Below the pieces are notes generated by a model. The model was not told the DNA's origin. It searched no databases and worked only from the letters and a program-made list of their open reading frames with translations. Made by a program: the position numbers and the translations under genes. A DNA stretch of 64,000 bases from Salinicola endophyticus (GTDB lineage Bacteria; Pseudomonadota; Gammaproteobacteria; Pseudomonadales; Halomonadaceae), in contig NZ_PZJO01000002.1 in the NCBI RefSeq assembly GCF_003206575.1, positions 496,728-560,727 on the forward strand, written 5' to 3'. Shown in pieces: positions 16,448 to 25,640 of the stretch (the stretch's first letter is position 1; every line of letters begins with the position of its first letter).

Positions 16448-17065
16448 TCAGCCGACGACCGTCGCCCGCCAGGTGTTGCGGTGAGTGCGGACCTTGCGGT
16501 GCCCTACCACGACGCCATGGACGTTGCGGACCGGCTCGGAGACGTCGACAGGGGTTTTCCCGATAAACTCCAGGATCACCCGCTGTCCGACTTCCAAGTT
16601 GGTTTCACGCGCCACGCGGCGCAGATCGACGCCCCACACGGTACGTTCCTGGCCTCGATCGTCGCGCAGGGTGATGTAGAAGCTCAGGCGGTTACCCGAC
16701 TTGAACTCGTAAGGGGCGCTGCCCAGGGCGACGATAGTCCCATCATCACGACGCTCCGAGTTGGAGCCGGCAGACGTATGGCTTTGCGTCCGAGTGGAGC
16801 GCTTAGGCCGAGGTTCGACGGTCGAGCGACCGAGAAGATCCGCGGGCGCGGCAGCGGCGACCCGGAGCAGCCAGAAAGCACTGACTGGGCTCCAGAAGCT
16901 GTTCGGCAAGGTACGACCGAGCAGACCGATCTTGACGATACCGAGTGCGTTGAGCCACCACAGCGACACGAACGTCAGCCACGTCCACCGCAGTGGCTCG
17001 GGGATGACATCGGGCAGCATGATGACCAGCAGCGCGGAAAGGTTGAGGAACTGATGGAGTTTCAT
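16448..17065 (-). CDS. ICE membrane protein with C-terminal OB-like domain
   Basis: 205 residues from the ATG at 17065 (AGGAG upstream). The first ~85 residues contain two or three hydrophobic segments (LNLSALLVIMLPDV, WLTFVSLWWLNALGIV). The C-terminal ~95 residues include APYEFKSGNRLSFYITLRDD and RTVWGVDLRRVA, which resembles a small domain found in ICE and plasmid relaxase/primase proteins and may bind nucleic acid. Specific role unknown. Its 5' end and leader are duplicated at 26255-26390. Confidence 0.6.
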   Translation of the reverse strand: MKLHQFLNLSALLVIMLPDVIPEPLRWTWLTFVSLWWLNALGIVKIGLLGRTLPNSFWSPVSAFWLLRVAAAAPADLLGRSTVEPRPKRSTRTQSHTSAGSNSERRDDGTIVALGSAPYEFKSGNRLSFYITLRDDRGQERTVWGVDLRRVARETNLEVGQRVILEFIGKTPVDVSEPVRNVHGVVVGHRKVRTHRNTWRATVVG

Positions 17066-17105
17066 GGTGTGGCTCCTGAAGTGAGGATTCAGGAGATACA
17101 CCAGC

Positions 17106-17133
17106 CCCATCGGGGAGGTGTTCCCCTGATGGG
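17106..17133 (-). promoter_or_regulatory. Stem-loop upstream of the OB-domain gene
   Basis: CCCATC+GGGGA (17106-17116) pairs with TCCCC+GATGGG (17122-17133) with a single bulged T. A near-identical copy is at 26358-26384. Confidence 0.75.
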
Positions 17134-17159
17134 TAGTAACAAGCGATGGGAGTAGGAGG

Positions 17160-17420
17160 CTAGGAGAACACCTTCAGCAACGTCATGACGATGCTGAGAA
17201 CGCCAACCGAAGCTGCGATCATGCCGCCAAGGCGAACAGTGAGCCGCGTCTCCAACTGACTGATCTCCTGCTTCAGATCCTGCTTGGTGGCAACTAGATC
17301 ATGCTTAGTCGCAAGGCTCTGATTCATCTCGCTCTCCAAGGCGTTGACGACATCTAACGCCTTCTCGTCCGATATGTTCACAGACCGCAAGGCGTTGTAC
17401 AGAGCAATACCGATTTGCAT
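17160..17420 (-). CDS. DUF1640-like coiled-coil membrane protein
   Basis: 86 residues: a helical N-terminus (IALYNALRSVNISDEKALDV), a coiled-coil centre (KHDLVATKQDLKQEISQLE) and one C-terminal transmembrane helix (GGMIAASVGVLSIVMTLLKV). This matches the small DUF1640 family common in mobile elements and phage-like regions; function unknown. A diverged paralogue lies at 26428-26652, also just before an R1 repeat. Confidence 0.75.
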   Translation of the reverse strand: MQIGIALYNALRSVNISDEKALDVVNALESEMNQSLATKHDLVATKQDLKQEISQLETRLTVRLGGMIAASVGVLSIVMTLLKVFS

Positions 17421-17454
17421 AGGGAATCTCCTGATTTCAAAGGGAGATTCCCCG

Positions 17455-17472
17455 CCAGGGAGATCTCCCTGG
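17455..17472. promoter_or_regulatory. Perfect 18-bp palindrome in the DUF1640-like leader
   Basis: CCAGGGAGATCTCCCTGG is a perfect inverted repeat 35 bp before the ATG of the 17160-17420 gene. The same 18 bp occur at 26686-26703. It could form a leader hairpin or be an operator. Confidence 0.85.
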
Positions 17473-17498
17473 GAGGGTGAGTTGCATCCGGCTCACGA

Positions 17499-17831
17499 GG
17501 AGCGCCGTCTCTCGGGATGCGTTACGGCTTCGGGATTGCCCGAAGGCAAAGGGCGTCACTGATAACCGTCAGTGACCAGCGGCTTACGAGCTGAGGATAG
17601 CTGGAGTGGATGATGAGCTGCAAGAGCCGCCTGTCAGACCGGCACTGCCCTGTCCTCGCTGAACGCCAAACGCGGCCTCAAGCTACTGCGATAGTCTAAA
17701 TGGGTGGAACTTGAGAGAACATTAATTTACATTCGCAGAATACAGTCGTGAGAATAGGATGCGCTAGCCCGCCCCATGCTCACGGGTTGATATCCCGATG
17801 GGATGGGCCGCTTTCGACCCTGAGCGGACAT
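17499..17831 (+). repeat. R1 repeat, copy a
   Basis: About 330 bp shared with copies at 19371-19702 and 26730-27052. It has no convincing ORF. It holds a conserved small hairpin (ACTGA..TCAGT) and a ~50-bp core at 17686-17735 that includes GATAGTCTAAATGGG and GAGAACATTAATTTAC. It lies between the DUF1640-like gene and cargo 1. The 17832-18040 gap after it shows nothing further. Confidence 0.9.
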
Positions 17832-18040
17832 CTCGGCGAAAGCGGCATGCTGGTTCAGCCGTGTTGTACACGCCGCCACGATGATTGATGCCATGCAGCC
17901 TAACCATACCTAACTTCTTTTAATTCCAGAGGGATAGATAGAACATGGCATGCGACATGACACAAATGAACGTGCGAGCGCGTTCAAGTCAATATACGAG
18001 CTGGCAGCCTAATATCCATTAAGTGCGACAAGGACATGTA

Positions 18041-18616
18041 GTGGAAAATAAGTATGTAACTTGGGCGGCTTTAGCTGTTTCAATCTGTGCATTAGGCTCA
18101 TCTATGGAGAGTTGTTCAGTTTCTCGGGAAGCGTTGAAAATACAACATGAACAATATATTTCTCAGTCAAAAACGATTTGGGAAGCAACTATAAATGAAG
18201 AAAACAACGCAGTTGCAATAACACCTTCGAATAAAAAGGTTTCTCTTCTAAGGGCTAAGATACACTACCCGACAGAAATATCAGACACCGACTGGCCAAT
18301 TGAACCTCCTAAATATAGGTTCTATCTAACGACTCCATTTTACAACCTTAAAGAAATGCTTGAGGCAAAAATACCAAAGGAAAAACATCATGTGGCATTA
18401 TACATCTCAAGCATTCCCGTCATTATAGAGAGCTATTACACTATTAATGGTGAGAGCCATTATGAGAAAGCATTATACAGCCTTGAATACAGCGCATATA
18501 TATCAGATAAAGAGTGGGAGCAGCCATCAATTACAGTTAAAGGTTTACTCTTCGTGAAGAGACTTGCTCAAGAGATTAAACCAAGACAATATTTAGATAA
18601 TCTTGCGGACAATTAA
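18041..18616 (+). CDS. Membrane-anchored protein of unknown function (cargo 1)
   Basis: 191 residues from a GTG at 18041, chosen because AGGA lies 7 bp upstream; a GTG at 18023 is possible. One N-terminal hydrophobic helix (YVTWAALAVSICALGSSMES) precedes a soluble domain with no family that I recognise. The gene is much more AT-rich than the flanking backbone, a sign of transfer. It lies 128 bp before a transglutaminase-like gene and both are bracketed by R1 repeats. A role with that partner, for instance as membrane sensor or anchor, is inference. Confidence 0.65.
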   Translation: MENKYVTWAALAVSICALGSSMESCSVSREALKIQHEQYISQSKTIWEATINEENNAVAITPSNKKVSLLRAKIHYPTEISDTDWPIEPPKYRFYLTTPFYNLKEMLEAKIPKEKHHVALYISSIPVIIESYYTINGESHYEKALYSLEYSAYISDKEWEQPSITVKGLLFVKRLAQEIKPRQYLDNLADN

Positions 18617-18743
18617 CACTTAACAGGGCGCGGCACCTGACCCATAAAGGTAAACACTTCTTGTGTTTCGCTGCGACTAACCACACACGAATACGCGCTA
18701 CGCCTTGTGGCGAGATGAGCTTAGCATTAAAGAGAGTGATGAC

Positions 18744-19304
18744 ATGGAAAATTGGTTAGCAACTATCAATCGTAATATTCATAACAAAAATGACGAAATC
18801 GTTTCTCAAGTATATTCAAGGATGCTTCAGCTTATAGTTAAAACCAAGAATAAAGGCGCTTGCCATAACACATCTGCCGTTCTACATGTTATATTGAATG
18901 AGCTTGGTATTAATAATTCACTTTGTATCGGTGAAGTGAAAACGGGTGAGAAATATTTCGACCATTCGTGGATAGAGATTGATGGCAAGATCTATGATGC
19001 TGCGATTTGCATGCCATTAGATGGTGGTCGCTATCATCCTCCAGTGTTTGCTTCCATAGATTTGGATAGCGAAACTAAAACCGAGCTGGGTTATGGTATC
19101 CCTTCTCCAGGAGGGTTGGATGATCCAGCTAAGAGCATAGCGAAAACAAGCTTAGGTGACTATGCATTACGAACCCCCATTGCTAATCGCTTGTGGCTTA
19201 TGGCAGAACAGCTTGCTTCAGAGTTAGGGTATAAACTAGATGCAGAAAAATTGGAGCATAAATACGCTTCAAAGTTTCGTGTATTACGTCCGGACTCTCT
19301 CTAA
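18744..19304 (+). CDS. Transglutaminase-like cysteine protein (cargo 1)
   Basis: 186 residues from the ATG at 18744; an upstream GTG (18705) is less likely. It shows the order and spacing of a transglutaminase/peptidase Cys-His-Asp triad: Cys40 in NKGACHNTSAVLHVILNELG, His74 in FDHSWIEIDGKIYDAA and Asp85. Such folds act as proteases, amidases or acyltransferases. AT-rich like its neighbour. Its stop codon lies next to a short motif that resembles a collapsed integron attC site (19299-19317). Whether it is a defence effector or a toxin is unproven. Confidence 0.65.
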   Translation: MENWLATINRNIHNKNDEIVSQVYSRMLQLIVKTKNKGACHNTSAVLHVILNELGINNSLCIGEVKTGEKYFDHSWIEIDGKIYDAAICMPLDGGRYHPPVFASIDLDSETKTELGYGIPSPGGLDDPAKSIAKTSLGDYALRTPIANRLWLMAEQLASELGYKLDAEKLEHKYASKFRVLRPDSL

Positions 19305-19370
19305 CCGGGCGTTATGCTTCTTCAAGCCGGCATTGTGCCTCTTCTAAGTGAAGTATTTCGATGGTTAGAA

Positions 19371-19702
19371 AGAGCGCCGTTCCTCCGGATGAGTTACAGC
19401 TTCAGGATTGCCCAAGGGCGAAGAGCGCCACTGATGACCGTCAGTAACCAGCGGCTTACGAGCTGAGGATAGCTGGGTTGGATGATGTGCTGCAAGAGTA
19501 ACCAATATGACCGGCACTCCTTCTTCTTCTCTGAACACCAAGCGCAGCCTTGAACTGCTGCGATAGTCTAAATGGGTGGAACTTGAGAGAACATTAATTT
19601 ACATTCGAAGAATACAGCCGCGAGCATAGGACTAGCTGATCCGCCCCATGCTCACTGGTTCATATGCCGATAGGATGGACCGCTTTCGGCCTAAGCGGAC
19701 AG
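19371..19702 (+). repeat. R1 repeat, copy b
   Basis: Matches R1a from AGAGCGCCGT to the AAGCGGAC region, with the ~50-bp core at 19558-19607 nearly identical. Unlike copies a and c it has no DUF1640-like gene in front, as if created by recombination that inserted cargo 1. It lies immediately before the Lamassu-like operon. Confidence 0.9.
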
Positions 19703-19813
19703 TCCATCACAGACAAAAGCCTGTTCCTATATCCGACGTGGGTGTGAGCATCGAGCAGGTGGTGAGTTGCCGGAGATGCCTTACGCAACTAGTTTAAATT
19801 GAAGGGAAGCGAG

Positions 19814-21790
19814 ATGCTTAAAAGGTTCCAGCTTGAGTCGAAAAGTCGCTACGAGAAGCTGGTTATTGCTCAACGTTTGTCTGACATGCTTGATAAGTTT
19901 CTGGACGGGCGCATTGCCCCGTTACGCATTGGCGCAGAGCAAGGCGGTATCGCCGATTGGGACGATGTGGTCATTCACCATAACGACGAGCACTGGGAAC
20001 ACCTGCAGATCAAACGGCAAACTAGCTGCTTCAGTGACAAGCATATAGATAAAGCCGAGTATCTAGCATCTTACAAGCCCCGAAACACCTTGAAAGACAT
20101 TGGAGCTGCGACAGAAACTTCCTCTGAGGAAAAGCGCAAGCCTCCTTCTGAGGATAAGTTCGACTCCGAGTTGGAAAAGGTGTTAAAGAGTCTGGCAGTT
20201 TGGCAGCCCTCTGTGCCAGGGGTAAAACCCTCAAAGCGCACCTTTTCGCTGACTCTGCCCGGACCTGAGGTTGCGATCAAAGGTAAGGCCAAAGAAATTA
20301 TCACAATCAACCAGCTGCGCGATGTCTGGAATCTTTGTTGCAAGGATGGTGTTGATACCGATGCGCTCTCCCAGCGCAGGCATAAGCCCACTCAGAATGT
20401 CTACACATGGCTAACGACATGGTGTGGGTTCAAAGACTGGGATCATGTTGTGGAAAAGATGCAAGTGCTTGAGATCCACTGCATCGGCGATGAAAGCACA
20501 CTGGAAACGAGAGCGATTGATTCGCTCGGCAGGCATTTCAAGGATCCAGCAATTACTTTAAGTGTGTTGCTAGATTATATTTCGGACAGTACGACCGACA
20601 CCAATGCTGTGAGTTGCCATACTGCCGTAAAGCATCTTCAAAAGCTGCTCCGAACAGATGTTAAAACTTGGACGCAATACTTGGTTAGTCCTATACCATG
20701 CCAAGGCTGGATAGTCACTGGTACTCACGATTTGGGTAGTACGCCGACCGTGGCTCCTTGCCATCCTGCATCACAAATTGTTACTCATTACTGGGCGGAC
20801 ACCGTTCCTAACAGGAATCTTCTACTCCATGCTGACTACGTCCGCCCCGTTGCCCAAACCACCTCCCTGATCTCAGCCATCCTTCGACTTGCATTGCATC
20901 TGAAAACGGGCAGTAATTCCTTGCTTCTTGGTATGCTTGCGTGGCGCCAAGGTGCAAACAATGAATTAGGTAGTACGCTCGGGGTCAAGGAAAACGATAT
21001 TGACGACCTCCCATGGTTTGATAATACCGAGGCACTTTCCTGTGCAATGGGGCGCGAGCTGTTATCGCCCGTCGGTACCAAAGACGAGTCAGATGCGCTT
21101 CACAGCGCGATGGATGCCCTGGTATGGCAACAGCTCCAGTATTGCATCGAAAAAAAGCTGAACGAGATTGCCGACTACGATCTGTCAGCTGCCATGGCAG
21201 AAAAGTGGCAGATCTGGCGAGGCGATTTAGATTCAGATCCGGATGCCCGCCTTCTTTTTTTTGAGCAGATGATGTACCCCCAAACCGAAGGCATAAATAC
21301 CAAGCACGCCTTGCGCATTGGACCCCGCACTGTGGAGCTGATGGAGACCGCGATCGTCATGCTGTTATTGACGTGCGTGGGCCTCGATATCGCCGGCGCT
21401 CATTGGCGTTCGATCCCGACGATTGGCGATGTGCTTAGCATCGCTGTACGCTATTGGTCTGGCGAAGCGTCCGACCATGCCGGGCCCCGGCTATTGAGTG
21501 AAGACAGTCTGCGGCAGGTGTTAGGCCAATCCCCGCCCTGTGTAGTTATCTTGTCAGGCGTTGATGCATCTGCGACAGATCTGCTTGGGGCAGGTATGGC
21601 AGAGGATTTTGAAGTAGGCCATAGCATGGCAGCCGAACGACAACCCCGCCTACTTGTTACCCGATTCCAGGTTTATAGGCAGCTACGAGCAGGGTCGCTG
21701 GTCACACTGCAAGCACATTTTCAAAAGCACTGGAACGCTTGGCGTCTGGCTCGCGAAGCGGCAATAGAAGCTTGTGGAAAAGGATACTGA
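19814..21790 (+). CDS. Lamassu/ABC-3C-type effector with N-terminal nuclease-like domain
   Basis: 658 residues from the ATG at 19814 (AAGGGA upstream; a TTG at 19799 is rejected). The N-terminus looks like a DUF4297/Cap4 PD-(D/E)XK nuclease: Asp50/Asp51 in GGIADWDDVVIHH, then Gln65-x-Lys67 in EHLQIKRQ. The remaining ~550 residues are helical and unrecognised, as expected for the variable effector C-terminus. It is followed by a ~195-residue protein and an SMC-like ATPase, the LmuA-LmuC-LmuB order of Lamassu. In that system the effector cuts DNA once the ATPase detects foreign DNA ends or structures. Subtype assignment is moderate. Confidence 0.75.
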   Translation: MLKRFQLESKSRYEKLVIAQRLSDMLDKFLDGRIAPLRIGAEQGGIADWDDVVIHHNDEHWEHLQIKRQTSCFSDKHIDKAEYLASYKPRNTLKDIGAATETSSEEKRKPPSEDKFDSELEKVLKSLAVWQPSVPGVKPSKRTFSLTLPGPEVAIKGKAKEIITINQLRDVWNLCCKDGVDTDALSQRRHKPTQNVYTWLTTWCGFKDWDHVVEKMQVLEIHCIGDESTLETRAIDSLGRHFKDPAITLSVLLDYISDSTTDTNAVSCHTAVKHLQKLLRTDVKTWTQYLVSPIPCQGWIVTGTHDLGSTPTVAPCHPASQIVTHYWADTVPNRNLLLHADYVRPVAQTTSLISAILRLALHLKTGSNSLLLGMLAWRQGANNELGSTLGVKENDIDDLPWFDNTEALSCAMGRELLSPVGTKDESDALHSAMDALVWQQLQYCIEKKLNEIADYDLSAAMAEKWQIWRGDLDSDPDARLLFFEQMMYPQTEGINTKHALRIGPRTVELMETAIVMLLLTCVGLDIAGAHWRSIPTIGDVLSIAVRYWSGEASDHAGPRLLSEDSLRQVLGQSPPCVVILSGVDASATDLLGAGMAEDFEVGHSMAAERQPRLLVTRFQVYRQLRAGSLVTLQAHFQKHWNAWRLAREAAIEACGKGY

Positions 21791-21792
21791 TC

Positions 21793-22380
21793 ATGATGAC
21801 GCTCCAACAATTGGCTGCGGCGATAAGTCAGCGTGCTGAAGGACGATATGAAGTACACGTCGCCAATGCGATGGATTTACCTGGGGTTGAACAAACCTCA
21901 GAGATCTTGCGGCTTAAACGCTCCTGTATAGACAAGGCAGGCTGGCGAACCGTTTTATTGATCGAGCTTCAATCGAGCGCAGTACAAGAGGCCCACCAAT
22001 GGGCCGCGGACGTACGTGACGTCTTGCCGGAACCGGAAACCTCCGATTTGTACATGTTTCTTCTGATCAGCGACGTCACAAATGACGCAGCAATGCGCAT
22101 CGAGACAGACGACCGATTCTGTCGAAAGATCGTGGCGCGGCAGTCTGAAGATGTGATGGATTTTCTTGACCGCACTTTCCTGGCTGCACTCGATCCACCG
22201 GGGAACGTTGAAACTCTTAGCGATCCTTTGGTATCGGCGTTGAAGTCGCTTTCCGATGATCTCCCATGGACTGTCCCTTATATCAGTGCGTGGAAAACGG
22301 AACTTCTCTCTAATACAAGCGGCGCGGATGTCGTCCGAGCCCTGAGCGATTCGCTGCGCAGCCGCGAGGACCAGCGATGA
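21793..22380 (+). CDS. Middle component of Lamassu/ABC-3C-like system
   Basis: 195 residues from an ATG two bases after the effector stop, with AGGA upstream. No catalytic motif is seen. It contains ELQSSAVQEAHQWAADVRDV and DVMDFLDRTFLAALDPPG. Its size and place between effector and ATPase match the small adaptor (LmuC or ABC-3C middle component). The stop overlaps the ATPase ATG by 4 bp, so the three proteins are produced together and probably form one complex. Confidence 0.75.
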   Translation: MMTLQQLAAAISQRAEGRYEVHVANAMDLPGVEQTSEILRLKRSCIDKAGWRTVLLIELQSSAVQEAHQWAADVRDVLPEPETSDLYMFLLISDVTNDAAMRIETDDRFCRKIVARQSEDVMDFLDRTFLAALDPPGNVETLSDPLVSALKSLSDDLPWTVPYISAWKTELLSNTSGADVVRALSDSLRSREDQR

Positions 22381-25370
22381 GCAAGTTAGATTCGATCAGC
22401 CTGTCGAACATGCGCAAGTTCGGGCCAGATGTCACCATTGAGCTGAGTCCAGGAGCAACGATTTTGCTCGCGCCTAATGGGACGGGAAAAACCACAGTCT
22501 TTGAAGCCATCGAATTTGGCCTTACTGGGGAGATCGCCCGCCTGAGCGACGACATTCTGCATGTGATTCGTGATGATCAGGAATTTGCCAAAGTCAGTTT
22601 GAATTTTACCGGCATTACCGCGACATCCCAGGTGACAGCAGCTGGGGAGGTTAGTCGGCATGGAGATCTGACCGCGCTTTTCCCCGGCATTCCTGAGAAA
22701 GACGTCCCATTCTTGCTTCGGCTGACGCATCTACTTGATCAACGAGAGAATGAGTGGATCGTTAAGGCCGAAGAAAAGGAAGCTGGCTCACAACTCGCCC
22801 GACTTCCGATTGGCCGTGACGGTTCCCGTGCCCGCACGACGCTTGCTGCGGTTCGACGGTCATTGAATGATCAGAAAGCTCGTGAGGAAGAGGTGTTAAT
22901 TGATTTTGAGAAAGAACTGAATGAATGGAACCGCCTGATTCAAGAGCGTGATGCCGCTGCCACTGGGGCAGTCGGCGCTCTGCGTCCGCGGGATCAACTT
23001 GTCAGGGCGATCTCTCAAGCCGCGACACAGACGCAGTGCCTCGATCAGATACCAATCGCTTTACTCTCAGAGCCAGTGAGTCAGAACACATTGACTCTCG
23101 CCCATTCCGCTCTCGTCGAAATTTTGCATGCCAAAATCGAGCGTGTGAGAGTGCTGATCACAAATCTAGCTAAGGCAGACGATTTGGTCGAGAACTTCAG
23201 TTCCGTTAGTTCTTGGCTTGAGAAGCTGAATGCCCAGCTCGTTTCAACGAAAAAAACTCGCGATGCACACTCGAAAGTCCAGTCTGAAAGCGCCGCTCTA
23301 CTACAGGAGCATCAGGCTAACATCCTTCTCGCGCGGCAAGAACGTATCAGTGTGGGGCAAGAGCTGGAGCGTTTGGTTAATGAAGCCAGCGCCCGACAAC
23401 AGATAGATCATCGCAATGAAGCGTTGGCTGAGGCAGCTAACGCCGTTGGTCTAGCAGAAGATCGTTGCCGGCATCTGCGAGAGCAGTATGAGCGCCATCA
23501 GCAGGTTCGCAACCAACATGCTGAGGTCGACAGTCAGCTTCAATCGCTTGATCAGTCCGAGAAACGGATGCACGAAGGCCAGCGATTGGTCGTCGAATGG
23601 GAGGCTACCGAAGAACGGTTAAGGGAAAACCGCAGAGAATCAGATCTTCTTGAAGAGGTTCTGGAGCATTCGGGCGCGATTTTAGCTGAAAAGCGCGCGG
23701 CACAGGAGGCTTGTAAGACCTCTGAATCCGCTGCCAAAATTCACTATCAAGCGTTGAGTTCTTCCACTGACGCGATTCGCCAGGCGGTGGCCTCTATTGC
23801 AGAGCATCTACCGCCAGACCAAGATAGTTGTCCGCTTTGTTTGCAGCCTCATGGCGTAGCAACGCTGCAAGAACGTGTTGCCAAGGCGTTGCAGGCGATA
23901 AATCCTAATCTCACATCCGCCGAGCAGCAATTGAGAGCTGCTTCAGAGGCGTTGATTGCAAGTGAGGCCGAAGTGGCTTCTGCCCTCGAAGCGGTACAGC
24001 ATTGCCAGGCAAAGCGCGGTGAATTGGATGGCAATCGTCAGAACTTAGAGCGACAGATTTTAGAGTTACGGATCGATCCGATTCTGGCTAGTGATTCCGT
24101 GCTATTGGCTAAAGAGTCTCTCAGGGTGCAGTTGGAGGGAATCACAGCGATCCGGCGGAACCTTATAGATCGGCGCTCTTCGCTGCAGCCTCTAATAGCC
24201 CCCGAGGTCCTAGTGCAGTACCAGTATGCTTACGAAGGGGCGGTAAATACGCTCGATCAGACTCGGGTGCAGCATAGCGAAGCCTTGACCCGACTTGATC
24301 AAGCAGTCAAAACGTTATCTGATCTAACGTCCAGCGCTCCACATGCTCGGACTCTCGAAGAGCTGACGATACAAAGAAATCAACTTGACCAGCGAATTAG
24401 AAATCTCAATGGAAAAGTGGATGCTGTTCAGTCAGAGTTGGACGCTCAACAAACTCAGCTGTTGGAATTCAACAGCACTATTCGAAGCACAGAAGGAGAG
24501 ATCAGGCAAGCTCAGTCTCAGCTCGCCTCGCTTCGAGCTGACTGGCAAGGGCTTGCACTGACAGGAGATCCGCTCGCTGAGACTGCCCAGGCCAAGGCTA
24601 GTGCGTTGGCCGTAACTTTGTCTGATCTTGAGAACCACCTTGGGGCGTTAGAAATTATCGGCATAGAGATATCCGCTTGGGCCAAACTGAATGAGTCGCA
24701 ACTGGCACAACGGCTTATCGATGCACAGAGACTTGATCGTTCGGAAGAGAGTTTTTTTGCCTATATCAATGACAGAATCGTTGTCTCTCGGCGAAAGCTA
24801 TCCTATTTAACCAAGCTGTCAGATGCCATGGGTTCGCTGGATAGCTTCCTCAAGCGGGAGATAGGAAACGTCCAAAAGCATGTCAGCAAGGTTGTTCCGC
24901 GCTGGCAGGCGCTCCTAAAGCGAGTCGTTCGAGAGTCAAGGTTCCACGAAGCAAGCCTCAAGTTTTTCAATGCCTATAACAAGGACCGGGCCGAGGTCTC
25001 GGTGCCTCTGGGCAGTAAGTCGGCGCCGGTACCAGACGTTGCGAGTGAGGCCCAGCTGACGGATCTTCAGTTGACCTTCCTACTTTCAATGGCCCTGAGT
25101 CATCAATGGTCACCTTGGAAAGCGCTTCTGCTCGACGACCCGACCCAGCACCATGACCTAGTGCACGCGTCTGCTGTTTTTGACGTGCTGCGCGACTATA
25201 TCGTCGATCATGGATTCCAAATCGTCATCGCTACCCACGATGCTTTGCAAGCGCGTTATTTCCTGCGCAAGCTCCAAAATGATGGCATAGACGCGAAAAT
25301 TTGGAAACTCGTGCCGACCGAGCATGGGGTTACCGCAGAGGAAGGGCATTGGAAGCAGCGCATAAGATGA
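22377..25370 (+). CDS. SMC/Rad50-like ATPase with zinc hook (LmuB-like)
   Basis: 997 residues. Walker A is APNGTGKTT at residues 32-40 followed by VFEAIEFGLTGE. Two long coiled-coil arms flank a CPLC zinc-hook motif near residue 487. The C-terminal head has Walker B LLLDDPTQHHDL (about residue 918), where Asp replaces the usual catalytic Glu, and the switch His in IVIATHDALQ. This is the architecture of Rad50-like sensors in Lamassu and ABC-three-component systems. A hairpin terminator follows the stop. Confidence 0.88.
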   Translation: MSKLDSISLSNMRKFGPDVTIELSPGATILLAPNGTGKTTVFEAIEFGLTGEIARLSDDILHVIRDDQEFAKVSLNFTGITATSQVTAAGEVSRHGDLTALFPGIPEKDVPFLLRLTHLLDQRENEWIVKAEEKEAGSQLARLPIGRDGSRARTTLAAVRRSLNDQKAREEEVLIDFEKELNEWNRLIQERDAAATGAVGALRPRDQLVRAISQAATQTQCLDQIPIALLSEPVSQNTLTLAHSALVEILHAKIERVRVLITNLAKADDLVENFSSVSSWLEKLNAQLVSTKKTRDAHSKVQSESAALLQEHQANILLARQERISVGQELERLVNEASARQQIDHRNEALAEAANAVGLAEDRCRHLREQYERHQQVRNQHAEVDSQLQSLDQSEKRMHEGQRLVVEWEATEERLRENRRESDLLEEVLEHSGAILAEKRAAQEACKTSESAAKIHYQALSSSTDAIRQAVASIAEHLPPDQDSCPLCLQPHGVATLQERVAKALQAINPNLTSAEQQLRAASEALIASEAEVASALEAVQHCQAKRGELDGNRQNLERQILELRIDPILASDSVLLAKESLRVQLEGITAIRRNLIDRRSSLQPLIAPEVLVQYQYAYEGAVNTLDQTRVQHSEALTRLDQAVKTLSDLTSSAPHARTLEELTIQRNQLDQRIRNLNGKVDAVQSELDAQQTQLLEFNSTIRSTEGEIRQAQSQLASLRADWQGLALTGDPLAETAQAKASALAVTLSDLENHLGALEIIGIEISAWAKLNESQLAQRLIDAQRLDRSEESFFAYINDRIVVSRRKLSYLTKLSDAMGSLDSFLKREIGNVQKHVSKVVPRWQALLKRVVRESRFHEASLKFFNAYNKDRAEVSVPLGSKSAPVPDVASEAQLTDLQLTFLLSMALSHQWSPWKALLLDDPTQHHDLVHASAVFDVLRDYIVDHGFQIVIATHDALQARYFLRKLQNDGIDAKIWKLVPTEHGVTAEEGHWKQRIR

Positions 25371-25390
25371 GGTGAATCTTCCCTAGTTTT

Positions 25391-25416
25391 GTAGCCACTT
25401 CAAAGTGGCTACTTTT
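25391..25416 (+). terminator. Terminator after the Lamassu-like operon
   Basis: GTAGCCACTT (25391-25400) pairs with AAGTGGCTAC (25403-25412), followed by TTTT. It ends 46 bp after the ATPase stop. Confidence 0.88.
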
Positions 25417-25608
25417 GGCTGAAAGCTGAATTTACCGGGGAGCAGATCTACACCGGCGAGTCCAAACTAGAACGCACTCAGCGGCTAGTCCCGGAGGGGC
25501 TACCCTTTTGCCCTTTCCCTCGTCCGGCCCTTTGGGGTTTCCCTGTCCAAACAACCGGATAACCCCCTTCCCCTTACTCCCCCTTCCCTTCACCCCTTTT
25601 GGCCTGGC
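25413..25608. repeat. R2 repeat, copy a
   Basis: About 195 bp similar to 31166-31357. Shared blocks include GGCGAGTCCAAACTAGAACG, GGGGCTACCCTTTTGCCC and a pyrimidine-rich stretch ending in repeated CCCCTTCCC. No ORF is convincing. In both places R2 lies between plus-strand cargo and the 3' end of a minus-strand RES toxin gene. Confidence 0.85.
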
Positions 25609-25640
25609 CCTTTACCCCTTTCCCACCGAGGGATACTCGC

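Noticed and set aside
17710..17740. Sigma-70 promoter in the R1 core (TTGAGA followed by TACATT)
   Set aside because: The spacing between the boxes is 11 bp rather than about 17; no acceptable -35/-10 pair was found on either strand.
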